From: an uncultured Cellvibrio sp.
GTDB lineage: Bacteria > Pseudomonadota > Gammaproteobacteria > Pseudomonadales > Cellvibrionaceae
DNA length: 64,000 nucleotides
Direction of reading: 5' to 3'
Assembly: GCA_946480695.1 (NCBI GenBank)
Contig: CAMLKG010000001.1
Location: 186,001-250,000 of the forward strand
Position 1 is the first letter of the stretch. Every line of letters begins with the position of its first letter. The notes under the pieces are model-generated. The model saw only the letters and a program-made list of their open reading frames with translations. It had not been told where the DNA came from and made no database searches. The translations under genes and the position numbers were made by a program. Shown one piece after another: positions 52,541 to 60,907 of this stretch.

Positions 52541-54163
52541 TTACATTATTCGCGCAAAAAATGCCGAATAGGCAGCTATGGAAATGGTGTTGATATCGCC
52601 ATCAACGGAGCAAAAGCCCTGGCCTTTTATTTCAGCAAGCGAATATTGGGTATCAAGGTGGATAACCGTGGCGGCATCGGAAAAATTAAAACCACACAAT
52701 AAACGCTCATCACCGTATTGGCGCATAAAAACCAGGTAACCTTGCGCATCAGCGATGAATTTTATATCGCCCCATCGCAATGCCGGTTGCTGTTTGCGCC
52801 AACGCATAAAGCTGCGATAGGCATTGAGGATTGAATCAGCATTATCGTCCTGCAAGCTCACCGCCATTTTTTTGTGCACGGCGGGAATCGGCAACCAGGC
52901 TGCCACGTCGGAAAAGCCGGCATAGTTATCAGTGTGGTTCCAGGGCATGGGCGTGCGGCAACCATCGCGACCTTTAAAACGCGGCCAAAAGGTAATGCCA
53001 TAGGGATCTTGTAATTGGTGCTGCTGGATTTCCGCTTCCGGCAATCCCAATTCCTCACCCTGGTAAGAGCAAATACTGCCGCGCAGGGATAACAGCATCG
53101 CATTCAAGGTTTTTGCGAGTTGCGGCGATTGTTCTTTACCGCCCCAGCGCGACATAAAACGCACAACATCATGATTGCCAATCGCCCAACACGGCCAACC
53201 TTCTGACAATTTACTTTCCAGGGTTTCCACTGTTTCGCGAATGTAACTGCCGGATAATGTTTCCACCAGCAATTCAAAACTGTAGGCCATGTGCAAGCGT
53301 GAGTTACCGCTGGTGTATTCCGCCATGGTTTTAAGTGAATCATCCGCCGAAATTTCACCGAGGGTCACAGTGCCGGGGTAACGGTCCATTAATACGCGCA
53401 AGGCTTCAAGGAATGCGAGGTTTTCCGGGCGGGTATTGTCATAAATGTGTTTTTGGAACGCATAGGGATTATCCACTGAAAACCCGCGCCCCTTGCGCTC
53501 TGCTTCCGGCTTTACCGGATTGGAGCGCAATTCCCTATCGTGATAACAAAAATTAATGGCATCCAACCGCAAGCCATCCACGCCACGCTTTAGCCAGAAT
53601 TCCACTTCATCCAGAATTTGTTGGCGCACCGCGTCGCAGTGGTAATTTAAATCCGGCTGGGATTTTAAAAAATTGTGCAGGTAATACTGGCAACGACGCG
53701 GTTCCCATTCCCATGCGGAGCCGCCGAAAATGGCAAGCCAATTATTGGGCGGCGTGCCATCGGGATTGGGATCGGCCCATATATACCAATCCGCTTTGGG
53801 GTTAGTGCGCGACTCGCGGCTTTCCTGGAACCAGGCGTGTTGATCGGACGTGTGGCTCAATACCTGGTCAATAATGATCTTGATATCGCGGTCGTGCGCT
53901 TTTGCAATTAATTCATCAAAATCCGCCAGGGTTCCGAATATTGGATCTATATCGCGATAATCACTGATGTCATAACCAAAATCTTTCATCGGTGATTTGA
54001 AAAATGGCGAAACCCAGATCGCATCCACACCAAGGCTTGCGATGTAGTCGAGCTTGCTGATAATTCCAGGGATATCACCTATGCCATCGTTATTGGCATC
54101 CATCAAACTGCGTGGATATACCTGGTATACCACTGCACCACGCCACCAGGGAGTCGTTGTCAT
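52541..54163 (-). CDS. GH13 alpha-glucosidase (oligo-1,6-glucosidase-like), cytoplasmic
   Basis: The 540-residue protein starts TTTPWWRGAVVYQVYPRSL and has no signal peptide. GH13 regions are IIIDQVLSHTSDQHAW (near 98), GLRLDAINFCYHD (nucleophile Asp, near 198), VTLGEIS (acid Glu, near 269) and IGNHDVVRF (near 328). DGLRLDAINF and the following short beta-alpha loop resemble GH13 subfamily 23 alpha-glucosidases of Xanthomonas and Halomonas, which hydrolyse maltose and short oligosaccharides. It probably completes maltodextrin breakdown inside the cell after uptake by the MFS protein. The start at 54163 gives the family N-terminus; the ribosome-binding site is weak. It diverges from the GH15 gene across four LacI-type operators. 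Confidence 0.92.
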   Translation of the reverse strand: MTTTPWWRGAVVYQVYPRSLMDANNDGIGDIPGIISKLDYIASLGVDAIWVSPFFKSPMKDFGYDISDYRDIDPIFGTLADFDELIAKAHDRDIKIIIDQVLSHTSDQHAWFQESRESRTNPKADWYIWADPNPDGTPPNNWLAIFGGSAWEWEPRRCQYYLHNFLKSQPDLNYHCDAVRQQILDEVEFWLKRGVDGLRLDAINFCYHDRELRSNPVKPEAERKGRGFSVDNPYAFQKHIYDNTRPENLAFLEALRVLMDRYPGTVTLGEISADDSLKTMAEYTSGNSRLHMAYSFELLVETLSGSYIRETVETLESKLSEGWPCWAIGNHDVVRFMSRWGGKEQSPQLAKTLNAMLLSLRGSICSYQGEELGLPEAEIQQHQLQDPYGITFWPRFKGRDGCRTPMPWNHTDNYAGFSDVAAWLPIPAVHKKMAVSLQDDNADSILNAYRSFMRWRKQQPALRWGDIKFIADAQGYLVFMRQYGDERLLCGFNFSDAATVIHLDTQYSLAEIKGQGFCSVDGDINTISIAAYSAFFARIM

Positions 54164-54284
54164 TGCGGGAATCTCTAACTTTATTGATTTGTTATCTAAC
54201 AAAAATGAACGGTTCCGTAAACTGGCATACCAGTTCAAAACAGTAATAGCACCATACGCCAGCCTTTTTTTTTCGCCAAGTGGC

Positions 54285-54298
54285 TACATACGTATGCA
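54285..54298. promoter_or_regulatory. LacI-type operator F
   Basis: TACATACGTATGCA has the perfect core CATACGTATG (54287-54296). It is the operator nearest to the GH13 alpha-glucosidase gene, about 128 bases upstream of its ATG. Confidence 0.78.
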
Positions 54299-54333
54299 AA
54301 TATACATGCCGTCGTTTTACCTGAAAAATTCCC

Positions 54334-54347
54334 CGAATACGTATGCA
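54334..54347. promoter_or_regulatory. LacI-type operator G
   Basis: CGAATACGTATGCA has one mismatch in the core (AATACGTATG). It lies between the divergent promoters. Confidence 0.7.
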
Positions 54348-54389
54348 AAATCCAACCGGCGCCCGCCTGCTTTGTCGGCTAAGCTTGAC

Positions 54390-54403
54390 TGCATACGTAT
54401 GCA
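54390..54403. promoter_or_regulatory. LacI-type operator H
   Basis: TGCATACGTATGCA is a perfect 14-base palindrome, identical to operator B of the pullulanase region. Confidence 0.8.
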
Positions 54404-54406
54404 AAC

Positions 54407-54420
54407 TGAATACGTATGCA
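54407..54420. promoter_or_regulatory. LacI-type operator I
   Basis: TGAATACGTATGCA has one mismatch in the core. It lies three bases after operator H (centres 17 bases apart) and directly before the candidate -35 box of the GH15 gene. Confidence 0.75.
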
Positions 54421-54425
54421 CGCGC

Positions 54426-54454
54426 TTGAGTTGAGTCTAGCCAAGGCCTATGGT
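54426..54454 (+). promoter_or_regulatory. Candidate promoter of the GH15 glucoamylase gene
   Basis: TTGAGT (54426-54431), a 17-base spacer and TATGGT (54449-54454), each matching four of six consensus bases. Operator I ends five bases before the -35 box. The leader would be about 130 bases long. The boxes are modest, so confidence is low. Confidence 0.3.
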
Positions 54455-54589
54455 GACGAAATAGTCATTTCTGCTATCGCCAAATTTGCTTATAGCGAAA
54501 ATGCCGAACGAAACAATAAATAAGTTGCATTAAATTAGCTGCATTACGAATAGCTGTATTCACAAGTAGCGCATTCCCCGAGGTCACGC

Positions 54590-56977
54590 ATGAGAAAAAC
54601 AATCCTGGCATTAATGATCGGTGGCGCTGTGCTCGCCGGTTGCGCAAAAAAAACCACCCTCGATACCTCAGCTCCCGGTGCGCCAGGAAAACCTTCACTC
54701 TGGTCCTATTCAGGCAAAACCGGTATTGGGACCTCCTATGAAAAATATACCGACGATGGTTATAGCGATTCAGGTAGCACCGGAACCCTATCCAAAGTTT
54801 GGTTTTCCGTTGCGCAGGGTGTATTAACCGAGACCATGTATGGCTTGATACACGAAGCGCAGTTGCAGGAGCTGCAATTTTTTATCCAGGGCAGTGACTT
54901 CCTTGACGAGGAAAAACGAGACACCATTTCAACCATTGATTATCTGCATAAGGATTCACAGGGCCGCCCCCTATCCCTTGCCTATAAAATTGTGAATAAA
55001 GATAAGGATGGAAAATATGAAATTGAAAAACATATTTTTACCGATCCGGATTCACAGGCATTAATGATGCGTGTGCGGTTTCACGCCTTGGCCGAAGGCG
55101 TTACGCCTTATATGTATGTCAATCCAGCTATTGCGAATACCGGCAGCAATGATTCCGCTTTCTATACGGACAATACCTGGACTGCAACGGAAGGCGGCAC
55201 CAGTATGAGCCTGAAAACCAACGCCCCTGTGGTAAACAGCACGCTCGGTTTTGAAGGTGTTTCCGATGGCATAACCGACCTGAAACAACATGGATCACTG
55301 ACCAAAACTTATTTAACCACCGGAAAAAAACCGGGCAATGTAGCCTTTACCCTGCAATTAAATACATTGGGGAAAAATGAAACCGCGCAATGGGATGTGG
55401 TACTGGGTTTTGGAAAATCCCCCGATGACAGCAAAGCGGTTGCCGAAAAAACCCTCGCCAGGGGCTACGACAAAGTACTCGCCCATTACCTGGGTGATGG
55501 CGACGCAATAGGCTGGCAGGATTTTTTGCAATCATTACCCGCGCTGGAAAAATTATCAGCAACTGCCACCGATGGCGGGAAACTGCTTTACACAAGTGCG
55601 ATGGTATTAAAAGCACAGGAAGATAAAACCCATGCGGGTGCTTTTATTGCCTCCCTGTCCAATCCATGGGGCGATATTAAATCCGCGGAAAAACCGGCCA
55701 CGGGTTACAAGGCCGTATGGCCGCGCGATTTTTACCAGGTTGCTATGGCCATGCTCGCATTGGGTGATACCGAATCACCACGCGTTGCGTTTGAATACCT
55801 GGAAAAAGTACAAGCCGGGCCCAACACACCGGGTTATACCGGCACGCCCGGTTGGTTCCTGCAAAAAACCCATGTGGATGGTGAAATTGAATGGGTGGGC
55901 GTGCAATTGGATCAAACTGCCATGCCCATCATGCTCGGCTGGCGATTATGGAAAGAAGGGGTGCTGAACGATACTGAAATTAATCATTGGTATAACAAAA
56001 TGCTTAAACCCGCCGCCAACTTCCTGGTGGATGGTGGCCCGGTTAAGATTTTATGGAACAACCATATAATCAAGCCACCGTTCACGCAGCAGGAACGCTG
56101 GGAAGAGCAGCAAGGTTTTTCACCATCGACCACGGCGGCAATAATTGCCGGATTGGTTTCCGCCGCTGATATTGCCAAACACCTTGGCGATGCGGAAGCG
56201 GCGCAAGGTTATCTCGCCGCCGCCGATAAATACTCCGACGAATTGGACACTGTTTATTTCACCACCCGGGGTTCCCTCACCGGTGAACATGGCAACGGCC
56301 ATTACTTCTTGCGGATCAACGCCAACCGGGATGCCAATGACCATTCGCCGCTGGACGAACGCAATGGCCAAACCATTAGCGATGAATCCCTGGTTATTGA
56401 TGGCGGGTTCCTGGAATTGGTTCGCTACGGCGTGCGCGCCGCCACCGATGAAAAAATCCTGGAAACCCTGCCGGAGTATGACAATTTAAAATTGCCTGAT
56501 TCGCTCCGCACCAAATATGAATTCAGCTTCGCCGGTGTTGAGGGCACCTTCCCCGGCTGGCGTCGCTACGGCATTGATGGTTATGGTGAAGACATCGCAA
56601 CAGGCGCTGGCTATGCCGCCATTAATGACACCAGCACCAAAGGCCAACGCGGGCGGGTATGGCCCTTCTTTACCGGCGAGCGAGGTCACTACGAACTACA
56701 ATTGGCGAAAGCCAACAATAACCTTGATATTGAAAAACTGCGCAATACCTATGTCAAAGCGATGGAATTGTTTGCCAATGAAGGAATGATGTTGCCTGAA
56801 CAGGTTTGGGATGGGGTCGGTAATAATTCCGTCTACGAATATGCACCGGGTGAAGGGACCAACTCAGCAACGCCACTGGCATGGACACATGCGGAATACA
56901 TCAAGTTACTGCGCAGCCTGAGCGATACCAATGTTTGGGACCGCAATACGAGCACCAAGGCGCGTTATACGAAGTGA
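54590..56977 (+). CDS. GH15 glucoamylase (glucan 1,4-alpha-glucosidase), lipoprotein
   Basis: The 795-residue protein has a lipobox (LALMIGGAVLAGC), an N-terminal super-beta-sandwich (about 45-310, WSYSGKTGIGTSYEKY ... FSVAQGVLTETMYG) and the (alpha/alpha)6 catalytic barrel. Substrate-site motifs include YKAVWPRDFYQVAMAM (near 380); the acid Glu is in RWEEQQGFSPST (near 504) and the base Glu in MLPEQVWDG (near 736). Bacterial GH15 enzymes release beta-glucose from the non-reducing ends of starch or maltodextrins. It is lipid-anchored, either periplasmic or at the surface. CCGAGG precedes the ATG. It is followed on the same strand by the MFS transporter gene. Confidence 0.94.
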   Translation: MRKTILALMIGGAVLAGCAKKTTLDTSAPGAPGKPSLWSYSGKTGIGTSYEKYTDDGYSDSGSTGTLSKVWFSVAQGVLTETMYGLIHEAQLQELQFFIQGSDFLDEEKRDTISTIDYLHKDSQGRPLSLAYKIVNKDKDGKYEIEKHIFTDPDSQALMMRVRFHALAEGVTPYMYVNPAIANTGSNDSAFYTDNTWTATEGGTSMSLKTNAPVVNSTLGFEGVSDGITDLKQHGSLTKTYLTTGKKPGNVAFTLQLNTLGKNETAQWDVVLGFGKSPDDSKAVAEKTLARGYDKVLAHYLGDGDAIGWQDFLQSLPALEKLSATATDGGKLLYTSAMVLKAQEDKTHAGAFIASLSNPWGDIKSAEKPATGYKAVWPRDFYQVAMAMLALGDTESPRVAFEYLEKVQAGPNTPGYTGTPGWFLQKTHVDGEIEWVGVQLDQTAMPIMLGWRLWKEGVLNDTEINHWYNKMLKPAANFLVDGGPVKILWNNHIIKPPFTQQERWEEQQGFSPSTTAAIIAGLVSAADIAKHLGDAEAAQGYLAAADKYSDELDTVYFTTRGSLTGEHGNGHYFLRINANRDANDHSPLDERNGQTISDESLVIDGGFLELVRYGVRAATDEKILETLPEYDNLKLPDSLRTKYEFSFAGVEGTFPGWRRYGIDGYGEDIATGAGYAAINDTSTKGQRGRVWPFFTGERGHYELQLAKANNNLDIEKLRNTYVKAMELFANEGMMLPEQVWDGVGNNSVYEYAPGEGTNSATPLAWTHAEYIKLLRSLSDTNVWDRNTSTKARYTK

Positions 56978-57013
56978 ATTCGCTATTTGAAATAATCAAT
57001 AGGAAACAAACGT

Positions 57014-57041
57014 CCCGTTTTCAAAAAAACCTGGAAACGGG
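57014..57041 (+). repeat. Hairpin between the GH15 and MFS genes
   Basis: CCCGTTT (57014-57020) pairs with AAACGGG (57035-57041), and the flanks ACAAA and TTTGT can extend the stem. ATTTGTTTT follows. It may be a weak terminator giving lower transporter expression. Confidence 0.45.
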
Positions 57042-57097
57042 ATTTGTTTTGCATGACCACATAAAATAATTTTTGCTTACAACACAGGCGACGCACA

Positions 57098-58537
57098 ATG
57101 AAACAACCGTCACTCCCCTTCTGGCAGGTCTGGAATGTCAGCTTTGGCTTCCTGGGAGTCCAATTGGGTTTTGCATTACAAAATGCCAACGTCAGCCGTG
57201 TACTCTCCGATCTCGGCGCCGACCTGCATTCACTCTCGCTTTTCTGGTTAGCGGCACCGATCATGGGACTCATTGTGCAGCCGATTGTCGGCGCCGCGTC
57301 TGATCGCACCTGGAGCCGCATTGGCCGCCGTCGCCCTTACATCCTTGGCGGCGCGATTGCAGCGGCATTGGGCATGTTGCTTATGCCCAATGCCCCGTTA
57401 TTTGTTTCGCTAATGGCGCCCATGCTATTTGGTGGCTTGATGCTCGCATTAATGGACGGTGCATTTAATGTAACCATGCAGCCCTTTCGCGCGCTGGTTG
57501 CCGATATGGTGCCCAATGAACAACGCACATTGGGTTATTCCATACAGGCATTGCTCATTAACATCGGCGCGGTGATCGGCTCCATATTACCTTTCCTCCT
57601 CACCAACGTAATCGGGCTGGATAACACCGCGGCCAAAGGCGAGGTCGCACCTACGGTTACCTGGGCTTTTTACATAGGCGCTAGCGCGTTATTGGGCACC
57701 GTGCTCTGGACTGTCATTCGCACCAGGGAATACGCCCCTGACGATTACAACCGTTACAAGGGATTAATCGCCGCCGCACCGCTGCCAAAACAATCCATTG
57801 CGCAACGACTGGGAAATTTTTGGCAATTATTTATCGACATGCCCAAGACCATGCGCCAACTGGCTGTGGTGCAATTTTTTTCCTGGTTCTCGTTATTTAT
57901 TATGTGGGTTTACACCACCCCGGCAATTACCCAATACATTTGGGGTATAGATGCGAAATGGTTTGATGCGGATTATTTGCACTCGCTAAATGAAATACCG
58001 CCTGAAATCGCTGCCGCAAAAGGGGCCGCCGGTGATTGGGTCGGAATCATTTTCGCGGCTTATTCGCTCTTCGCCGCGATTTTTTCGGTGTTCCTGACGC
58101 GAATCGCCAACCGCTTTGGGCGGAAACTGACGTATTCCTTGTCGTTATTGGCCGGTGGTTTGGGCTACATCAGTTTTTTGCTGTTTCAAAATGCGGACAT
58201 AGTGCAGGTAAATCTATTGATTACCCGGGTAAATGTTCCCGAAGGTGCACTGGATTTATTAATTCCCATGATCGGGGTCGGTATCGCCTGGGCCGCCATA
58301 CTCGCCATGCCCTACGCAATTTTGTCCAGCTCGCTTCCCGCAGACAAAACCGGCGTTTACATGGGGATTTTTAATTTTACGATCGCGGCTCCGCAAATTG
58401 TATCCGGCCTGGTTGCCGGGCAAATATTGAAATACCTATTCCACAATGAGGCGATATACATCATTGTGCTTGCCGGGGTTTGTATGATGCTGGGTGCGGT
58501 TTCAGTAATATTTGTGGAGGACAAAGAAAAGGACTAA
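57098..58537 (+). CDS. MFS sugar transporter (maltose/sucrose type, SLC45/GPH-like)
   Basis: The 479-residue protein has about twelve membrane segments. It shows the motif DRTWSRIGRRRPYILGGAI between helices 2 and 3, as in sucrose and maltose proton symporters of the GPH/SLC45 type, and a central cytoplasmic loop (about 215-245). NVSFGFLGVQLGFALQNANV at the start is typical of the group found in maltodextrin loci of Gammaproteobacteria and Caulobacter. It probably carries maltose or short maltodextrins with protons into the cytoplasm. It lies 120 bases downstream of the GH15 gene, and its end is 24 bases from the convergent LacI-type gene. Confidence 0.9.
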   Translation: MKQPSLPFWQVWNVSFGFLGVQLGFALQNANVSRVLSDLGADLHSLSLFWLAAPIMGLIVQPIVGAASDRTWSRIGRRRPYILGGAIAAALGMLLMPNAPLFVSLMAPMLFGGLMLALMDGAFNVTMQPFRALVADMVPNEQRTLGYSIQALLINIGAVIGSILPFLLTNVIGLDNTAAKGEVAPTVTWAFYIGASALLGTVLWTVIRTREYAPDDYNRYKGLIAAAPLPKQSIAQRLGNFWQLFIDMPKTMRQLAVVQFFSWFSLFIMWVYTTPAITQYIWGIDAKWFDADYLHSLNEIPPEIAAAKGAAGDWVGIIFAAYSLFAAIFSVFLTRIANRFGRKLTYSLSLLAGGLGYISFLLFQNADIVQVNLLITRVNVPEGALDLLIPMIGVGIAWAAILAMPYAILSSSLPADKTGVYMGIFNFTIAAPQIVSGLVAGQILKYLFHNEAIYIIVLAGVCMMLGAVSVIFVEDKEKD

Positions 58538-58561
58538 TACTTTCCGCAAAAAGGGCAGGAA

Positions 58562-59620
58562 TTATTTTAACGTTGCCCCGCAAGAGCCACGCACCATTAA
58601 TTTTGCGGGCAACAACATGGATTCAGGCTTTTCACCGGCAACCAGTTTTAATAAGTTTTCCACTAATAATTCACCCGCCAACAAGGTGTCTTGTTGTACC
58701 GTTGTTAAGGGCGGGTGCGTGTAGGAGGCCATGGGAATATCATCAAATCCCATGACCGCCACTTCCTGCGGTACACGCAGCCCTGCTTCTTCCAATGCTT
58801 TGATTGCGCCAATCGCAATCAAATCACTCGCACCAAAAATTGCATCGAAGCTTGCACGGCGCTGCAGTAATTTTAAGGTGGCCTTATAGCCCTCTTCCTC
58901 AGAAGTTTCCGCAGCAACTTGTAATTGCGGGTTAGCTTCCATGCCCGCCTCTTGCAGCGCCTTGCAGAAGCCGTGATAGCGGTCCGCAAATTCGGGGCTG
59001 TGCTCTGAAACATCACCGAGGAACGCAATATTTTTCCTGCCCAATGCAATCAAATGCCTGGCCGCCAGATAGGCGCTGTTGAAATTGTCGCAACCGATGG
59101 AAATACCCGGCTGCCCTTCCAGCACGGGTCCCCAGGTAATAAAGTGCGCACCGACTTGCGTCAGGTAGGTAAGCTTTTTAACAAAACTTTCGTAGTCACC
59201 GTAACCGAGGAAAATAATTCCATCCGCGCGGTTTGCGTCTTCGTAATCGGCGTGCCAGTCTTCACTGAATTGCTGGAAGGAGATCAATAAATCAAACCCG
59301 CGCCTGGCAGTTGCGCGCGTAATACTACCGAGCATGGAAAGGAAAAACGGATTGATTAATGAATTGCCGGTACCATGGTCCTCGCACAAGAGTAACGCAA
59401 TGGTTTTGGTTTGTTGCGACCGCAAACTGCTCGCGTTTTTATCCACTTTGTAATTCAATTCGCGTGCGATTTGTTGCACTTTAAGGCGGGTTTCTTCGTT
59501 GACCAGGGGGCTATTACGCAACGCGCGCGAGACAGTGGATTGGGAAACACCCGCGCGATAGGCAATATCAAAGGAAGTGGTTTTATCGTCTTTCACGCTT
59601 GTGACCCTCGCTGTACGCAT
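58562..59620 (-). CDS. LacI-family transcriptional regulator of the starch locus (SusR-like)
   Basis: The 352-residue protein has a LacI-type HTH (TSFDIAYRAGVSQSTVSRAL, then NSPLVNEETRLKVQQIARELNY), a hinge, and a periplasmic-binding-protein-like core (TKTIALLLCEDHGTG ... ASDLIAIGAIKALEEAGLRV, AVMGFDDIPMASYTHPPLTT). It is the only DNA-binding regulator in the locus, and the CATACGTATG palindromes with a central CG fit LacI-family recognition. LacI-type maltodextrin regulators (SusR/MalR) are known from comparative genomics of related bacteria; the effector is probably maltose, a maltodextrin or glucose. The start is unsure: ATG at 59620 has no ribosome-binding site, while GTG at 59596 has GAGGG eight bases upstream. 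Confidence 0.9.
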   Translation of the reverse strand: MRTARVTSVKDDKTTSFDIAYRAGVSQSTVSRALRNSPLVNEETRLKVQQIARELNYKVDKNASSLRSQQTKTIALLLCEDHGTGNSLINPFFLSMLGSITRATARRGFDLLISFQQFSEDWHADYEDANRADGIIFLGYGDYESFVKKLTYLTQVGAHFITWGPVLEGQPGISIGCDNFNSAYLAARHLIALGRKNIAFLGDVSEHSPEFADRYHGFCKALQEAGMEANPQLQVAAETSEEEGYKATLKLLQRRASFDAIFGASDLIAIGAIKALEEAGLRVPQEVAVMGFDDIPMASYTHPPLTTVQQDTLLAGELLVENLLKLVAGEKPESMLLPAKLMVRGSCGATLK

Positions 59621-59784
59621 TTGTTGTAATTGTTGTTGTAATGGGAGAGATACTACATCACCCCTTATTTTACGTACAGCCGAGCGCCAACATTCAGGGA
59701 TTTCGGCGCACCATACCCGTGGGCCGGCAACCGAAATCCCCACAGCGGCCCCAACCGGTTCACTGCGCGAGGTTTAAGCCCTTT

Positions 59785-60702
59785 TTAAATTATCGATTTA
59801 TATTTCCTGATACCGGCCAACATCAATCCGCCGAGGAGAAACAAACCCAAACCGGGAGACTCAGGCACCGCAACCGGATTCATTTTGCTGTCGATCCAGC
59901 CCAGGAAGCTGCTAACCCGCGTAGAACCATAAGCGTCGCCGTAACCCCAAATGCCATCTTGATTAAAGTCGCCGCCAAATGAATGAACCCCGGCCAAATA
60001 AGTTTGGGTTCCTTCCTCTATGAAAACACCACCGCCCGAATCGCCCGGCGCAGCCATAATTTCCAACACGCTGGCGAGATTATCAAAGCTGAAATCCGGG
60101 TAATCAAACAAATTGAATGACGGGTCCTGGGGATGATCAAAATCGGCCCATATAATTTGATCACCCTGGCCCTCCAACGACCAGAGGTCATCCACTATAT
60201 TGGTGCCGCCTCGCTTCTGGTAATCGGCGGCGACATCGCCGGTTAAGCCATTCCCGGTTCGACCGAAACCTATACTGGCCATATCGTGCAACCACTCATC
60301 GCGACCCCGGTATAGCCTTGCCGGTTCCACATCCAGGTCGGATTCAAAACGCATTAATCCGATATCCCAACCGGCAGCCAAACTGTCATCGGAAAATTTC
60401 TCGTGCGCAACCCAGGATGTTGCCTCGAAAAAACGCCAGCCATTTTCATCAGGTAACAGGAAGGACATATCCACCGCATCATCCACACAATGGCCTGCGG
60501 TCAATACCCAGTTCTTATGTATGGCTGTTCCGCTACAGGTGTAGGATGCTTCCGGTGTATCAAATACTATTAAGCCCACGCCCTGGTATGCGGAGCTATT
60601 CCCGAATCCGGTGTACCAGGAGTCCGGCGTATCATGGCGAATGATTCCCGCCGATACCGGCAAACTCAATGCAGCGACTAAACAACTTACAATAATTTTC
60701 AT
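59785..60702 (-). CDS. Trypsin-like serine protease with PEP-CTERM-like anchor
   Basis: The 305-residue protein has a signal peptide (MKIIVSCLVAALSLPVSA) and a chymotrypsin-fold domain with the full triad: His in VLTAGHCVDD, Asp in GWDIGLMRFE and Ser in APGDSGGGVF. The C-terminus reads VAVPESPGLG, a hydrophobic helix (LFLLGGLMLAGI), then RKYK. This is the organisation of a PEP-CTERM exosortase sorting signal, with VPES in place of VPEP. It would be exported and then anchored or processed at the envelope. AAGGAG precedes the ATG. Before the triad Ser there is an insert of about 40 residues rich in Asp and Phe. Confidence 0.88.
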   Translation of the reverse strand: MKIIVSCLVAALSLPVSAGIIRHDTPDSWYTGFGNSSAYQGVGLIVFDTPEASYTCSGTAIHKNWVLTAGHCVDDAVDMSFLLPDENGWRFFEATSWVAHEKFSDDSLAAGWDIGLMRFESDLDVEPARLYRGRDEWLHDMASIGFGRTGNGLTGDVAADYQKRGGTNIVDDLWSLEGQGDQIIWADFDHPQDPSFNLFDYPDFSFDNLASVLEIMAAPGDSGGGVFIEEGTQTYLAGVHSFGGDFNQDGIWGYGDAYGSTRVSSFLGWIDSKMNPVAVPESPGLGLFLLGGLMLAGIRKYKSII

Positions 60703-60855
60703 AATAAACTCCTTTGAATACCGGGCGCGAACCTGGCGGCGAATGATTCCGACGAAATATAAATGACCCTGGCTCCCTTTGACAGCGATCCACAGCAATG
60801 CTCCGCATAACACGCGACAGTTTTTTATCCATATGCCTCACACGCCGGCACAAAT

Positions 60856-60887
60856 AAAAAAAGCCGCGGTAAATACCGCGGCTTTTT
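60856..60887 (-). terminator. Terminator after the ABC exporter operon
   Basis: AAAAAGCCGCGGTA (60858-60871), loop AA, TACCGCGGCTTTTT (60874-60887). On the minus strand it ends in TTTTTTTATTTG. It lies 20 bases after the last permease gene and, being symmetrical, can act in both directions. Confidence 0.9.
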
Positions 60888-60907
60888 CAATGGCAAAAAA
60901 ATATTCG

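Larger units (their letters stand above)
54164..54589. promoter_or_regulatory. 426-base divergent regulatory region with four operators
   Basis: The region separates the minus-strand GH13 alpha-glucosidase gene from the plus-strand GH15 gene. It holds four LacI-type palindromes between 54285 and 54420 and a candidate promoter for the GH15 gene at 54426-54454. I see no small gene. Confidence 0.7.

Noticed and set aside
59665..59685. TTTTACGTACAG upstream of the LacI-type gene as a possible autoregulatory operator
   Set aside because: Only the central TACGTA is shared with the nine operators; the flanking CA/TG positions do not match, and chance matches of six bases are common.
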